A DNA stretch of 64,000 nucleotides from Planctomycetota bacterium. Lineage in GTDB: Bacteria > Planctomycetota > B15-G4 > SIAN01. Positions 18,501 through 26,447 of this stretch are shown in pieces. Where the stretch lies: positions 62,001-126,000 of the forward strand of contig JANQQL010000031.1 in assembly GCA_028289345.1 (NCBI GenBank). The letters are read 5' to 3'. Under the pieces are notes generated by a model, which was not told the origin of the DNA, made no database searches, and was given only the letters and a program-made list of their open reading frames with translations. How positions within the stretch are numbered: the first letter of the stretch is position 1; every line of letters starts with the position of its first letter. The position numbers were made by a program, and so were the translations under genes.

Positions 18501-18789
18501 TCCCTTCTTCGGACGGCGGGATGGGCGCGCGCGACTCCTCCAGCACGTCCAGAGCCCCTCCGCCGACCCGGGTGGCAAGCAAGTCCGCGACCTCGGATCG
18601 CAACTCCGGGTCATTCTCGGCAACTTCGGCGAGCACTCGGTCGCGCTGGTCGCGAGGCAGAGAGGCAACTCGTTCGAACAAGGCTTTGACTTGCTGGTAT
18701 CGCTGAGGGTCGATCGTTCCGGTCTCTCCGGTTGGCGACTCGCTCGAGGAGGTCGATGGGCCGGCTCGCCCAGGACGGACAGCTGACAA
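15568..18789 (-). CDS. Eukaryotic-like Ser/Thr protein kinase with TPR sensor domain
   Basis: A 1073-residue transmembrane kinase. An N-terminal helical segment (about 28-72, RYQQVKALFERVASLP) is the leader typical of this class. The kinase domain spans about 107-380: glycine loop IGEGGMGTV, ATP-lysine VALKVI (K138), HRDLKPGN (catalytic Asp234), DFG (Asp252), and activation/APE region GTVPYMSPEQASG. A single membrane span lies at about 406-429. Then come about 600 residues of TPRs of the NB-ARC/Klc type, such as LLEEALASRRRVYGDLHPDT and RRQRVLGPEHVETLWTANTL. The TPR part would lie outside the cytoplasm. Translation appears to begin at TTG 18789. It signals by protein phosphorylation; ligand and targets are unknown. 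Confidence 0.94.
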   Translation of the reverse strand: MSAVRPGRAGPSTSSSESPTGETGTIDPQRYQQVKALFERVASLPRDQRDRVLAEVAENDPELRSEVADLLATRVGGGALDVLEESRAPIPPSEEGSPAGDRPERIGRYRVVRRIGEGGMGTVFEAVQENPQRTVALKVIHAGVLSPKAVRRFELEAQVLGRLHHPGIAQIFEADQFDSGAGMQPYFAMEFVEGRDLLEHAKGAMLDTSERLKLLGNVCDAVHHAHQRGVIHRDLKPGNILVNADGQPKILDFGIARATDSDLQTATLQTEVGQVVGTVPYMSPEQASGDPELLDTRSDVYALGVVAYELLCGSKPHEFEGVMLHEALRIVREEEPSRLGTRRQDLRGDIETIVGKALEKDVTRRYSSASALAEDIRRYLANEPITARPASTWYQLRKFARRNKSLVGMVVVLFAVLSIGLAGTLVGFLRAEERRAEAVREADRANREASRATQTANFLGSLLEGVDPEVAQGRDTSLLKIILDDTAGRIDEELADFPLVQAEMLTTLGSTYVAISEFETGSHYLQEAWQLLTEHSGADAEETLRAKLRWAELQQDLGQSEAALEDLRIIDQRARVAHPGNSALLNATGMALGLQFLQMHELGEAEPLLINALEWRRQELGDDHDQTLVSVNSLGLLRSYQRRFEEAQLLLEEALASRRRVYGDLHPDTIKAIQNLAGLLEARQEYDVAEGYFLEAQEKQREVLGADHATTLLNAQNLGEMYHNWGRLAKAEQILRDTYQRRQRVLGPEHVETLWTANTLGVVLWQSGRADLAFPLHDSAYQTLSRIVGEQDELTLIARGNRARDYASTGREEDAIAEFRALAEINARVFGPEDSVTLKVRQGLARLLMNRGEWDEPRQLLLANADVFRKTLGETNTETLLAIRALCRAMHGSGEFEETVRLAGEFLAGYPPIVGDEDPFCRDTDTWYRDALPRVSEPAPLESAIVAVHEFHLRRNESLEVLLRDRMALARSLNAQQRFEEAESLVDGVIERLEESSSSSPTDRASALAILAETLHGQELLEDAEPLYLESWELLPDSESLVRRRIAEQMKRLYEDWEMDEEARQWASRASSF

Positions 18790-18979
18790 GTCGACTTCGG
18801 CGGCGGATTGTAGTTTCCGACCCGCGAGTCGGCCCCCTTCACCGCAAATACCGATTTTCTGTGCGACACAGAGAGGCCCTCTGGGATGTCGGGGGAGTCG
18901 GTCCCAGAACTGGTTGCGGATCGACTTCCGTCGGAAAAACCGCCGGATCCGAAACGGTCATTCCCCGGAGGAGGAACTC

Positions 18980-19717
18980 ATGCATCGTCCCAAGCTCGGC
19001 GGCACCGTGATCGCACTGATGTTGGCCGCGGGACCCGCCGCGTCTGCCGATGACAGCGATCCCGCCTTCACGATCAATCTTCACCACCAGCTCATCGTGG
19101 ACTGTCTGCAGATCCTGGATTTTCACATGAAGGAACTGATCAACGATCGGTTCGATGCCACCGAAGATGCCTTGGATTCCCTGGCCGCCCAACTCGCTGA
19201 TGCGAACGACGAAATCCAGCAGAACCTGTCCGCGCTCTTGCTGACTCTCCAGTTTGCCAAGCAGGACCTCGAGGACGCCATCGACGAGGTCCGCTTGACT
19301 TTGGATCAAACCACCAACCTCGTCATCACTCAGCACGCCGAACTGTTGGCGCGAGCGGATGCCCAGGATGCCAAATTGTTGGAACTCGAGGCGCAACTCG
19401 CCGAGATCCTGGGTGCGGTGCAGGCAGCGGACGACGAAAACTTGCGGATGCAAGCCGAGCACAACTTGGCTCTCGCGGACGACGACCCGAGACGCCGACG
19501 CATCATCTATTTCCAAACCCCCGCGGTGGCCGGTGGTCAGCTGGAAATGGTGCGGCAGATCGTCGCCGAATGCTTCCAAATGCATGTGGCCGCGGGGTTG
19601 ACTCCTCACCCGTTTGCGAGCCAACAAATGAATCAGGGAGATTCGGAATACGCTGCGCAAAACTACCGAGCGGCCTACGACTGCTATCGCAAGGCCTATC
19701 GGTCACTTGCCCTCTGA
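18980..19717 (+). CDS. Exported coiled-coil protein of unknown function
   Basis: A 245-residue protein with a strong Shine-Dalgarno (GGAGGAGGA about four bases before ATG 18980) and a clear cleavable signal peptide (MHRPKLGGTVIALMLAAGPA, cleavage after ASA). The mature part is almost entirely helical and acidic, with long heptad-rich stretches (FDATEDALDSLAAQLADAND, LLELEAQLAEILGAVQAADD), so a coiled-coil oligomer is likely. The C-terminal 50 residues change character and end in YAAQNYRAAYDCYRKAYRSL, which resembles half a TPR. It was not assigned to a family. It diverges from the kinase gene; the shared 190-base interval has a TTCCG-t-CGGAA dyad at 18926-18936. Confidence 0.75.
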   Translation: MHRPKLGGTVIALMLAAGPAASADDSDPAFTINLHHQLIVDCLQILDFHMKELINDRFDATEDALDSLAAQLADANDEIQQNLSALLLTLQFAKQDLEDAIDEVRLTLDQTTNLVITQHAELLARADAQDAKLLELEAQLAEILGAVQAADDENLRMQAEHNLALADDDPRRRRIIYFQTPAVAGGQLEMVRQIVAECFQMHVAAGLTPHPFASQQMNQGDSEYAAQNYRAAYDCYRKAYRSLAL

Positions 19718-19753
19718 AGACTTGTCGCGATCATCCCCGCGGGCGTCTCGAAA

Positions 19754-19768
19754 CGTCCGTCGCGGACG
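19754..19768. other. Hairpin between the coiled-coil gene and the NAT-like gene
   Basis: CGTCCG-tcg-CGGACG, a 6-bp stem with a 3-base loop, lies 37 bases after the upstream stop. A second, wider pair, CCGGGG (19801-19806) and CCCCGG (19821-19826), follows. Neither has a T-run. They may stabilise the upstream mRNA end or form the leader of the next gene. Confidence 0.3.
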
Positions 19769-19893
19769 GAGAACGTCGGAGATTGGAACGTCGAAAAGAA
19801 CCGGGGTCATGGGTAACAGTCCCCGGGCTAGCATTGTCCACGCGCCTCGCGGTTGCCCGCGGGGAACTCGGACCATGCAGAGCAGAGGCTTTC

Positions 19894-20751
19894 TTGATCG
19901 AACGATCCATTCTTCGTCACACGTACCGCGCCGGAAGCCGCGAGGATTCCGACCGGTTTCTGAGTCTGCTCGGAGTCGCGCGCCGGCCGCCTTCGCTGGA
20001 AGCCCTCACCGAGATCTACCGCGCGTTCCAGTTCACCGTGCCTTTCGAGAACATTTCCAAGCTCCTCAGCCTCGACCAGCCGATGGACAAGAGGATGCCG
20101 GATTTGGCGGGGTACCTCCAACAGATCGAACAGTTTCGACTTGGAGGAACCTGTCTCACCAACAATCCCTACCTGCACCGACTGCTCGAAGACTTGGGTT
20201 ACGACGCAGAGCTGCGGAGCGCGGACATGGAAAAGAACCGCCAGGTTCACACCTGCCTCTTCGTCCGTCTTGAAGAACGCTCGTACCACCTGGATGTGGG
20301 CTTCAGCGCACCTTTCCTGACGCCCCTCCCGTTGGATTCACTCCCCGCCGAGGTTTCCCAGGGGCCTCGCAGTTACCGCTTCCGAGGCCCCGATGAACGA
20401 GGGGGTTTCGCCATGAGTACCTGCGAAGACGGCAAGGAGATCCATTCCTACGACGTGAACCCTGAACCGTTCACAGCGGAAGAGCTCGGTCCGGGAATTG
20501 ACTTTTCGTTCCGAGACGGAGCCACGTTCATGAAGTGCCTGGCCATCACCAAGCACTTCCCTCCCGACCAAACCAAGACATTCCGCGACTTGCAGTTCAC
20601 TGAGCGCGACTCTCAAGGAGTCCGCGTCACCAAGTTCGAGACGTTGGAGCAAGCCGAATCCTTGGTACGAGACGTCTACGGAGTTCCCAACGAGATCTAC
20701 CGACGCGCGGTGACCCACTTGAAACGACGCATGGAGTCTTCGACGGACTGA
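19894..20751 (+). CDS. Arylamine N-acetyltransferase family enzyme
   Basis: 285 residues, the usual NAT length, from TTG 19894 with GAGG five bases upstream. NATs transfer an acyl group from CoA to amines through a cysteine protease-like triad, and related enzymes release polyketide amides. The triad can be placed: Cys87 in FRLGGTCLTNN, His119 in NRQVHTCLFV and Asp134 in YHLDVGF. The His-Asp spacing of 15 equals that of classical NATs, and the N-terminal FQFTVPFENISKLL also matches the family. The residue two after Cys is Thr where E is normal in the RGGxCxE motif. The stop is 21 bases from the convergent sigma factor gene. Substrate unknown. Confidence 0.85.
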   Translation: MIERSILRHTYRAGSREDSDRFLSLLGVARRPPSLEALTEIYRAFQFTVPFENISKLLSLDQPMDKRMPDLAGYLQQIEQFRLGGTCLTNNPYLHRLLEDLGYDAELRSADMEKNRQVHTCLFVRLEERSYHLDVGFSAPFLTPLPLDSLPAEVSQGPRSYRFRGPDERGGFAMSTCEDGKEIHSYDVNPEPFTAEELGPGIDFSFRDGATFMKCLAITKHFPPDQTKTFRDLQFTERDSQGVRVTKFETLEQAESLVRDVYGVPNEIYRRAVTHLKRRMESSTD

Positions 20752-20775
20752 CGCACGGAGGAACTCCCCGCGTCA
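20749..20775. terminator. Two-way hairpin between NAT and sigma genes
   Basis: TGACGC (20749-20754) pairs with GCGTCA (20770-20775), and inside this GGAG pairs with CTCC around a GAA loop. The hairpin contains both stop codons of the convergent genes. There is no U-run on either side, so termination strength is uncertain. Confidence 0.4.
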
Positions 20776-21342
20776 CGGCGCAAACCCGTGGCGCAGCAGG
20801 CAAGCACGCATCTGCTTCACCGCCGAGTGCAAGACCACCGAGACCCGGTTGGGCGTCTTCCGGAATCGCTCCGCCAACATCGAGATGTCCGCTCCGCACA
20901 AGAATCGCAAGTAGAAGATCTGCCGCTCCAATGGCTTGCGAACTCCCTGCAAACACGTTTCGAGAGCCTCTTCCCAGGGAAGCTCATCGCGCTCGGCAAC
21001 GGCGAGGGCCTCTTCCATCAACTCGCTGGTGGTCACCCGTTGGGAGCGCTGACGGGAGCGGACCACGAGGCCGAACAGCATGCGCCGGGCCAATCCGAAG
21101 AAACTTCGCTGCAGTTCGTGGGCGTCCTTGTACTGGGCCAGGGTCAAAACCAGATCCTGATAGACCTCTTCCATCTCGTGAGAGTCGGTGACCCCCAAGC
21201 GATGCATGGCGTGGCGAAGCGCCACGTCATAGCTCTCCAACAATCGCCAACCGGCTTCCCGATCACCGCCCTGCCACTTGGTCCAGAGGGCTTGGTCGCG
21301 GGCAACGGCGTCGGAAGGAGAGTCGTTCAAAGACCGGGCCAC
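20773..21342 (-). CDS. ECF-like RNA polymerase sigma factor
   Basis: A 189-residue sigma-70 family protein. The region 2 segment is DALWTKW-type start through HEMEEVYQDLVLTLAQYK and LQRSFFGLARRMLFGLVVRS. Region 4 is EALETCLQGVRKPLERQIFYLRF, then ISMLAERFRKTPNRVSVVLH, the helix-turn-helix that reads the -35 element. The GTG at 21342 is chosen because GGAAG lies seven bases upstream; a TTG at 21330 overlaps the upstream stop (TTGA) and is the alternative. It is translationally coupled to the anti-sigma-like gene that precedes it, so release from that membrane protein is the likely control. Confidence 0.85.
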   Translation of the reverse strand: MARSLNDSPSDAVARDQALWTKWQGGDREAGWRLLESYDVALRHAMHRLGVTDSHEMEEVYQDLVLTLAQYKDAHELQRSFFGLARRMLFGLVVRSRQRSQRVTTSELMEEALAVAERDELPWEEALETCLQGVRKPLERQIFYLRFLCGADISMLAERFRKTPNRVSVVLHSAVKQMRACLLRHGFAP

Positions 21343-22559
21343 TCCAAGACTTCCACGACCACCCGAGAATCGTGTTCGCGCATCGCGCGCTCCACATCCT
21401 TCAAGAAGTCTGTGGCCCCGACCTGCCCAAGATCTCGCAGGAGGGTTTGCACTTCGACTTCGAGCGGCTGCGGCGAACGCACCAGCAACACGGTTCCCCC
21501 CGGTTCCAGATCCAGTGGTAGCGGCGCCGCCAAGACGTCGACCCGCAGTGTTTGGATTCGACCATCGTCGCCCAAACAATGGAGCTGACTGGAGTTTTCG
21601 AGGTAGCTCGGCCCCCCGCCAGGAAGCTCGGGGCATCGGGCAAGTTGACTGGGGTAGGTGAGTTCTCCCGCATCGAGGAAGTCGATGGCCGGCTCCGCGG
21701 GCGGGATCCATTGCGAACCGGCATTCCCGAGATACCAGCGCCGGTTCTCGCTTACGGGAAACGCCTGTTGCCATTCTCCGTCCCGAGTCGACCAAATCTG
21801 CAGGTAGCACGATTCGTCGAGGTCGAGTTTCAGCAACGCTCCTTCGCCACCGCTCCTCAGCGGTTCGCTCGCGAACTCACGGGCCAGCTCGTCGCGAATG
21901 GGCTCCAAGGGATCCGGCGACTCGAGGGGGAGGATGGCCAAGGTGCGACCTTGGAATAGCCATTCCTTCGCTCCGTCGGGCACCACTCCCCCAAGGAACG
22001 ACGTGTCGGGCACCAGCAATCGATCGCCGTCCCGCGCCACAGCCAGCGCGGATTCCAGATCGGGGTAGGCCTCGCTGGGCACCGGTAGCAACCAAGGCTC
22101 GTTGCGAACACTTCGGTGGACCTCGCGGAAGAACTCAGGGTGACGTTCCCGCAGTCGCTCTTCCAACGAAACCAGGGCACCGCTGGCGACGAGTTGGCCC
22201 GAGGGGCTCAGGGACACGGGAGTGCGACGAATCAAGAACGACACCGTCACCAAGACCGCGGCCGCCGCTGCCAGTAGGAACAAGCCACGCAGACTTCGCC
22301 CCGGGGCCGGCTCCCGGAGAAGTCTTCGCCGCACCCGTTCAAACTCCAGAACCACCGTTTCCGGAGGCAATCCTCGCTGGGTACTGCCGGGCTGCGCTGC
22401 TCTCCCGATCATGTGGTCCACCTCCTGGATCGCTCGCAAGGTCTCCCGGCAGGTCTCACAGTTCGACACATGGCGAGCCAGGGCATCTCCCTCCGCCGCC
22501 GGCAGGGAGCCGTCGGTCCAGGAGTGAATCCGGGCCAGGTTGCAGTCGGACGGAGCCAC
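21327..22559 (-). CDS. Transmembrane zinc-finger anti-sigma factor
   Basis: A 410-residue protein from GTG 22559. The first 45 residues form a ZAS/zf-HC2 domain with the H-x3-C-x2-C motif (His30, Cys34, Cys37 in ARHVSNCETCRETL), which binds sigma factors. A membrane span follows (about residues 92-109, LFLLAAAAAVLVTVSFLI). The 300-residue external part is unusually large for an anti-sigma factor and of no family I recognise; it is beta-rich (LAILPLESPDPLEP, YLQIWSTRDGEWQQAFPVSE). It lies upstream of its sigma gene, the reverse of the common order, and overlaps it by a few codons. The external domain is presumably the sensor. Confidence 0.82.
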   Translation of the reverse strand: MAPSDCNLARIHSWTDGSLPAAEGDALARHVSNCETCRETLRAIQEVDHMIGRAAQPGSTQRGLPPETVVLEFERVRRRLLREPAPGRSLRGLFLLAAAAAVLVTVSFLIRRTPVSLSPSGQLVASGALVSLEERLRERHPEFFREVHRSVRNEPWLLPVPSEAYPDLESALAVARDGDRLLVPDTSFLGGVVPDGAKEWLFQGRTLAILPLESPDPLEPIRDELAREFASEPLRSGGEGALLKLDLDESCYLQIWSTRDGEWQQAFPVSENRRWYLGNAGSQWIPPAEPAIDFLDAGELTYPSQLARCPELPGGGPSYLENSSQLHCLGDDGRIQTLRVDVLAAPLPLDLEPGGTVLLVRSPQPLEVEVQTLLRDLGQVGATDFLKDVERAMREHDSRVVVEVLEWPGL

Positions 22560-22949
22560 CGAATCTCCCGCGTCGAAGGCCGATCTCGAGGTGGCCCCGA
22601 GACTGCCATTCCCTTCCTTCAGTGCAAGAACTCCCTCTGTGCCGGAGCTTCTCCCATGGACAGAGTGAATCGCTTCGGGCGGGCCGAGTTTCGGCGAGAC
22701 GACCCGGGCAACAGCTCCGCGCGAACCACCCTCAAGTGAGCGCGGAGAGCTTGGCCTTATCGAGAAAACTCAGAGAGTTTTTTGCCGATCGAGCCGCGGG
22801 CGAAGGGACCGCAGCCGAAGCACCCGATTTTTTCGGGAATCCCCCGGGATGCTGCGCCACATAGGGGCGCGGGACCGGCAACCGGTGAATCGCGAGAGGA
22901 GCTTCTCGCCCCGCCTCCGCCCCCTCCTGACAACTTCCGGAGCCCACCC
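22560..22949. other. Divergent intergenic region with hairpins
   Basis: 390 bases between the anti-sigma gene (minus) and a secreted-protein gene (plus). The region has AAAACTC-aga-GAGTTTT (22765-22781), a 7-bp stem whose right arm runs into a T-run and looks like a small intrinsic terminator on the plus strand. CCCGA-n6-CGGG follows at about 22823-22837. No gene that ends there is evident. Otherwise I see only GC-rich leader sequence. Confidence 0.45.
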
Positions 22950-24158
22950 ATGCACCTTTCCCGAAACCGGGCAACCTTCCTTGCCGCAGCAACCGCTGCG
23001 CTCTTGGTGATGTCTTCGACGGCCTCCCCTCAGTCCCTTCTCGCCAGGGTGGGTTCGAACACGTCAGAAGGTGCGGGAGCGTTTCGAAGTGCGTCAGGCA
23101 ACGCGCCATTCGGAACGTACTCGGCTTCGGCGAGCTACGGCGAACTCATTGGCAACGCCTCGGTCGGGATCGCCGAGCCCGGCTCCGAGAACGGACTGAC
23201 CACTCACGCTCAGTTCCTCGACTCCCTGACGATCGATCATCCCGGCGCGGCCACCTTCGGCGGCACCATGACCGCACTGATTCGGTTGTCGGGAGTGCCC
23301 GCGTTCGAAAGGAGTCGAACCAGCCAAGCGGTGGCCCAATCGGTTTCGGTGGGTTACCAGGTCCTAAGGCTCCAGAACGGCGGTTCGTTCTTTCTGCGCG
23401 ACGGGTCGATCCTCTACAACACGGCAATGGTGCCGGAGGTCGCCGAGATCGGGGTCGTCCCCGCCCCAGGCCTGATTCTTGTCGAGTATCCTTTCTCGTT
23501 CGGGTTCGCCTTCGACTTCGGCCTGTTCCTGTCGGTTCACGCCGCCGCGCACAACAGCTTCTTCCCGCCCGAGGACGGGTCAGTGTCTGGATCTTCCTCC
23601 GTCTCGGTCGAATGGCTGGGAATCCGTTCCATCCGTGACCAGAACGGCAACGAGCTGCGCGACGACGCGATTCTGGTGAGTGCTTCGGGAACCGATTGGG
23701 CGGCGTCTCCGACGGAACCCATGGAGTGGCCCGGAGACCTCGGCGCGACCGCCGATGATTGCACCGACCGATCCGCTGTGTACGGAACGGGTTGTGCCGG
23801 CACCGGTGGTTTCGAGCCAAGGCTTCGACTCAGCGGCTGCGCGTCCCTCGGCGAAGAAATGGTGTTACGGGTGGACCAAGGACTCGGCGGTGCCTTGAGC
23901 TACCTGGTCCTCGGCTGGAATGGACGGACCTCGGTGAACTACCGCGGCTGCGACTTCCTGGTCCAAGGTCCCCTCGTGTTGGCACCGGTGTTCCTCAGCG
24001 GAACCGGTCCCGGAGAAGGCGGATTCGTGGTTCCTCGCGAGATCAACGATCCGGCGTTCGTCGGCTTCCAACTCAACATGCAGTGTTTGATTCGCGACAG
24101 CGGCGCGGCCCGCGGGATCTCTGCCAGCAACGGACTGGAGATCGTGTTCGGCGATTGA
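22950..24158 (+). CDS. Secreted protein with planctomycete-type C-terminal domain
   Basis: A 402-residue exported protein with CGGAG before ATG 22950. The signal peptide is about residues 1-28 (ATFLAAATAALLVMSSTASPQ). The N-terminal two thirds is a Ser/Gly-rich beta-strand region (SASYGELIGNASVGIAEPGS). The last 125 residues begin YGTGCAGTGGFEP, then LRLSGCASLGEEMVLRVDQG, LGGALSYLVLGWNG, and a LFLSGTGPGEGGF-like block. That is a repetitive beta-sandwich pattern I recognise from the C-termini of many secreted planctomycete proteins, where it may serve surface attachment or sorting. The family role is recollection, not tested. It converges on the beta-helix gene. Confidence 0.8.
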   Translation: MHLSRNRATFLAAATAALLVMSSTASPQSLLARVGSNTSEGAGAFRSASGNAPFGTYSASASYGELIGNASVGIAEPGSENGLTTHAQFLDSLTIDHPGAATFGGTMTALIRLSGVPAFERSRTSQAVAQSVSVGYQVLRLQNGGSFFLRDGSILYNTAMVPEVAEIGVVPAPGLILVEYPFSFGFAFDFGLFLSVHAAAHNSFFPPEDGSVSGSSSVSVEWLGIRSIRDQNGNELRDDAILVSASGTDWAASPTEPMEWPGDLGATADDCTDRSAVYGTGCAGTGGFEPRLRLSGCASLGEEMVLRVDQGLGGALSYLVLGWNGRTSVNYRGCDFLVQGPLVLAPVFLSGTGPGEGGFVVPREINDPAFVGFQLNMQCLIRDSGAARGISASNGLEIVFGD

Positions 24159-24341
24159 TCACCGAATCTCGCCGGGACCTCGCTGCCGCTGCCTTCCTCA
24201 TCCGCAAGACCGGGCAGAGCACGAAGGACTGCGTCACCCCCAGAGGGCCCTTCGCTGCGAAACCGGATTCCGTTCCACAGCCCGCCACCGAGTCGGCCCA
24301 GAGAGGAGTTCAGGGTCCGAAAACAGCAGCGGTGTCGCGGC

Positions 24342-26129
24342 TCACTCCACCCTGGCGGAGAACGCGCGAGATGTGTTGCCGGCTCCACCCGTCGCGGTCA
24401 ACACCTGCAAAACCAGGTCGAAGGGAGTGGGGAGACCCGGGCCAAAGGTGACCGGAGTGGTACTCGGGATCGGTCCCCACGGGATCGCAACCCAGGTGTT
24501 CCCAAAGTCGACGAAGAACGGACCGAAGCGCGGATGACAGGTGGTCGCCTCGGCGAATCCCACGAACATCAGGGCCGGAAACCCCGCGCTGCCGGTGACC
24601 TCGATGTCGAAGGATCCTCCGGGACTGACGTCTCCGATCACGTCCAACTCGACGTGACTGAATTCCAGCGCTCCCATGTCGATCCGCGGCGTCCGATCCA
24701 GATCCCCGTCGAGCAGCCGCGGCGTGCCTCGCAAGTCGACTTCGCCACAGCTCGCCAAGGATGGATCCCCCGCGTCGATGCACGGAGACGACACGCTCAA
24801 GCGGTAGTCGTCCCCCGCCGCGTTGACGAACAGCGGGTCACTGTTTCCGTTCCCCGTGCCGGACCATCCACCCTCCACATTGCTGTAGTTCACGGTCACA
24901 TCTCCAGTGATCTGGGTGGACGTATTGTTCCAGAGAATGCTGTTGGAGATGTGCGCCGGAGGCAGGGAGAGTAAGCCGGTGTTTTGGAACCCGGGTGCTC
25001 CCGTATTGTCGACGATGGTGCTCTGTTCGATCAAAGTCGACTCATTCATCGTGAGGATGCTGCCGAAAGTCACGATCGCCGAGCCGTTGTTCGAGGAACC
25101 GAAGACTCGATTTTCGCGAACCAGAGACCTTCGAAGGATCAGGTCCCCTCCGGTGTGATTGTGAATGGCACCGCCTGACGAAGACGTGTGGGAAGCCGCA
25201 ATATTCCCCGCAAGGATCGTGTCTTCGACGGTGAGGGTTCCCTTGTTGTCGATGCCTCCTCCTGCCGCAAAAGTCGGGCAACAAAGAAGGCTGTCGTCCG
25301 CCCTTGCCTCGTTGTTCGTGATCGACGAAGACAGGATCTCGAGGGTGCCCGTATTCAGGATTCCTCCTCCGGCTTCGACCGTCGTGTTGTTGGAGATCGT
25401 CGAATCGGTGATGGTCAACAACCCGGCGTTTTGCACTCCTCCTCCGGTGCCCTGGTAGAGGTAGGGGGAAATGATGCCCCCGTTGTTGCCAATCACCTCA
25501 CTGTGGTCGAGAGTGCAAGTCGAGTTCGCACTGAGCCACAGCCCGCCCCCCTGGATCGAACGGTTGGCATGGACCCGGGATTGCTCCAACCGCAAGAAGC
25601 TCGACGCATCCGCGAAGACACCGCCCCCCCGCCCTGCCGTCTGAGTGAGATTGATCGGCTCGATGGACGAGTTGTTCGTCACTGTCGTCTCGGTCAGAGT
25701 GACGTCGGCGCCGACTCCCAGGCGCAATCCCCCTCCCTCTTCCCCGCCATCGCCTCCGGTGAGAGTGAGCCCTTCGATCCGCGCGACAACCCCATCCTCT
25801 ACCGTCACCACCCGGTCGGCGCCCCCAGCATCGACGATCGTCACGTCTCGTCCCTGGGTTCCGAGCAACGTGAGATCCCGATCCAAGACCAGACTTTCTG
25901 AGTAGGTCCCCGGCGCGACATGGATCGTGTCCCCCGCGATCGCGGCGGAAAGAGCGTCCGCGATGGTGCAGAACGGATCACTCATTCCTCCGGTGCCTGT
26001 GGCACAGCCCGGGTCTCCGCCATCGACGTACCAGTCTCCTGCAGTCGCGACTCCGGGGACAGTGACGACACCGACCCATGCAATGAAACTGACGGTTCGA
26101 CAGAGAACCTGCGGCGGACGGCTGGACAT
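24342..26129 (-). CDS. Secreted right-handed parallel beta-helix protein
   Basis: A 595-residue exported protein with an AGGAG site before ATG 26129 and a signal peptide of about 30 residues ending near VATAGD. DWYVDGGDPGCATGTGGMSD, then PFCTIADALSAAIAGDTIHV and APGTYSESLVLDRDLTLLG, is the usual entry into a polymorphic/probable outer-membrane (Chlamydia PMP-like) or pectate-lyase-like solenoid. After it come about a dozen beta-helix rungs with NN-T and GGG-I turns (GLLTITDSTISNNTTVEAGG). A compact C-terminal domain (VELDVIGDVSPGGSFDIEV onward) is probably for surface retention. Possible roles are adhesion or polysaccharide binding; no catalytic residues are evident. The start codon is followed upstream by a 318-base gap. 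Confidence 0.86.
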   Translation of the reverse strand: MSSRPPQVLCRTVSFIAWVGVVTVPGVATAGDWYVDGGDPGCATGTGGMSDPFCTIADALSAAIAGDTIHVAPGTYSESLVLDRDLTLLGTQGRDVTIVDAGGADRVVTVEDGVVARIEGLTLTGGDGGEEGGGLRLGVGADVTLTETTVTNNSSIEPINLTQTAGRGGGVFADASSFLRLEQSRVHANRSIQGGGLWLSANSTCTLDHSEVIGNNGGIISPYLYQGTGGGVQNAGLLTITDSTISNNTTVEAGGGILNTGTLEILSSSITNNEARADDSLLCCPTFAAGGGIDNKGTLTVEDTILAGNIAASHTSSSGGAIHNHTGGDLILRRSLVRENRVFGSSNNGSAIVTFGSILTMNESTLIEQSTIVDNTGAPGFQNTGLLSLPPAHISNSILWNNTSTQITGDVTVNYSNVEGGWSGTGNGNSDPLFVNAAGDDYRLSVSSPCIDAGDPSLASCGEVDLRGTPRLLDGDLDRTPRIDMGALEFSHVELDVIGDVSPGGSFDIEVTGSAGFPALMFVGFAEATTCHPRFGPFFVDFGNTWVAIPWGPIPSTTPVTFGPGLPTPFDLVLQVLTATGGAGNTSRAFSARVE

Positions 26130-26447
26130 CAGCGATCTCCTTTGACGCGTGACAGTGGACCGAGCATCGGGGTGAGAACGCCTGCAATCCCAAAGACACC
26201 CAAGGATTGCAGAAGAGAGACTGACGAAAGAGGTGGAGCGATCTTCGTCAAGCCAGCGCTGGCGAACTCTCCCATTCACCGGGATCGTTCCCTCGGCACG
26301 AACCGGAGGAACGATCGCGCGGCAAGGAGGCAAGTCTAGGGTTCGAAGAGGGGCTGGCAACCCGGACAGGGACCGAACCCATCAAGACAGAGTGAACCTA
26401 GGGAAAATGTGGGGGATTCCGCCGGTTTTGCGGAGCCAACGAGCGCT
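26130..26447. other. Intergenic region before the beta-helix gene
   Basis: 318 bases between the BI-1 family gene and the beta-helix gene, both read leftward. It probably holds the 3' end of one and the promoter of the other. A short TCCGC-GCGGA stem is seen near 26417-26435. I see no gene. Confidence 0.4.

Noticed and set aside
24159..24341. Terminator between two convergent secreted-protein genes
   Set aside because: Looked for stems in the 183 bases; no pair longer than 5 bp with a T-run was found.
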